In this document: in pieces, positions 4,913-5,361 of the stretch
Position numbering within the stretch: the first letter of the stretch is position 1
How the letters are laid out: every line of letters starts with the position of its first letter
Assembly: GCA_023436395.1 (NCBI GenBank)
Contig: JAEZJJ010000016.1
Span: 1-5,361, forward strand
Direction: 5' to 3'
Source of the DNA: Bacillota bacterium
GTDB lineage: Bacteria > Bacillota > Clostridia > Lachnospirales > Cellulosilyticaceae
DNA: 5,361 nt
Notes under the pieces: model-generated
Seen by the model: only the letters and a program-made list of their open reading frames with translations
Told to the model about the DNA's origin: nothing
The model's database searches: none
Translations under genes and position numbers: made by a program

Positions 4913-5361
4913 TTACCCAAAGCTCCACTTTGAAACGATGCTATCATCATTATCTAAAGGTATATAAACATCGATAAAATTACTTATATCCCCATCTATA
5001 AACCCTTCATCTGTATCAATAATATCTATTACGGTATCTTTCTTTTTTCTAGTTTTCTTTTTGTTTTTCATAGTATCAAATAATAGTTGCGTATCTTTAA
5101 GGGTACTATTTCCTTTAATATTATTATCTTTGCTTTCATTGATAATATCTAAATTTAATCCAGTAACATCCTCGCTAATAGATGATCTGTTTTCACTTGT
5201 TTTATCCTCTGACTTATTATCTTTTGTATCAAGGATTTCAGGGGTTAAGTTTTCACTTAACGTTGGATTATCCTTAATCTCAGATTCTTTATTCTTAGAT
5301 ATTTCTTTTTCTTTCACCTTGATATTTTGATGTTTAGCAAAGTTTCTCACCTTATAAACAT
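4913..5361 (-). CDS. Highly charged low-complexity protein, C-terminal part (partial)
   Basis: The frame ends with TAA at 4915-4913 and is open to the right edge. A GTG at 5350 would allow a 145-residue protein, but no Shine-Dalgarno is visible just before it and the upstream codons stay open. I therefore treat it as the 3' part of a longer gene. About the first 75 residues are a Lys/Glu/Asp/Ser/Asn-rich, probably disordered stretch (KVKEKEISKNKE, then repeated acidic and Ser-rich segments). A very basic patch KNKKKTRKKK follows, then an acidic, Ile-rich tail ending SKWSFG (VIDIIDTDEGFIDGD). No signal peptide, membrane segment or known domain is visible. The tail could be a small folded or partner-binding module after a linker. 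Such variable charged tails occur on cell-surface, phage and conjugation proteins, but nothing here selects among them. GC is low (about one third in a sampled line). Function unknown. Confidence 0.6.
   Translation of the reverse strand, partial: VYKVRNFAKHQNIKVKEKEISKNKESEIKDNPTLSENLTPEILDTKDNKSEDKTSENRSSISEDVTGLNLDIINESKDNNIKGNSTLKDTQLLFDTMKNKKKTRKKKDTVIDIIDTDEGFIDGDISNFIDVYIPLDNDDSIVSKWSFG

Overview
The window looks like chromosome (or large-replicon) DNA of a low-GC Firmicute, most likely a Clostridium or close relative. The intergenic DNA is very AT-rich, the Shine-Dalgarno sites are AGGAGG-type, the promoters are sigma-A-like and the terminators are hairpins with T-tails. The species cannot be fixed from the sequence alone.

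Layout from left to right: (1) bases 1-124 hold the 3' end of an unidentified plus-strand reading frame. It is followed by a strongly foldable, gene-free stretch and a bidirectional terminator. (2) Bases 377-2481, minus strand, hold an AraC-family regulator with an AraC_N sensor domain and, downstream of it, a YajO-like aldo/keto reductase (AKR1) with its own promoter-like region. (3) Bases 2661-3323, minus strand, hold a TetR/AcrR regulator. It is divergent from (4) a second aldo/keto reductase of a different subfamily (AKR2, 3624-4664, plus strand). The two divergent promoters have near-consensus hexamers and share most of their -35 bases on opposite strands. Each start-site region carries an inverted repeat with similar half-sites, suggesting one regulator, probably the TetR protein, controls both directions. 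AKR2 is preceded by a long leader containing a 14-bp AT-only hairpin and a 19-codon reading frame with its own strong ribosome-binding site, whose stop codon overlaps the AKR2 start as ATGA. (5) After two terminator-like hairpins, the window ends in a minus-strand, very charged, low-complexity protein of unknown function that appears to run off the right edge.

Read together, the centre of the window is two back-to-back oxidoreductase modules, each an NADPH-type aldo/keto reductase next to its own transcription factor. A role in reducing reactive aldehydes, ketones or quinone-like compounds on induction is plausible. The inducers and substrates are not visible in the sequence. The best leads are the uORF-coupled AKR2 leader and the paired operators. 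No CRISPR array, tRNA, rRNA, complete insertion sequence or recognisable riboswitch was seen.
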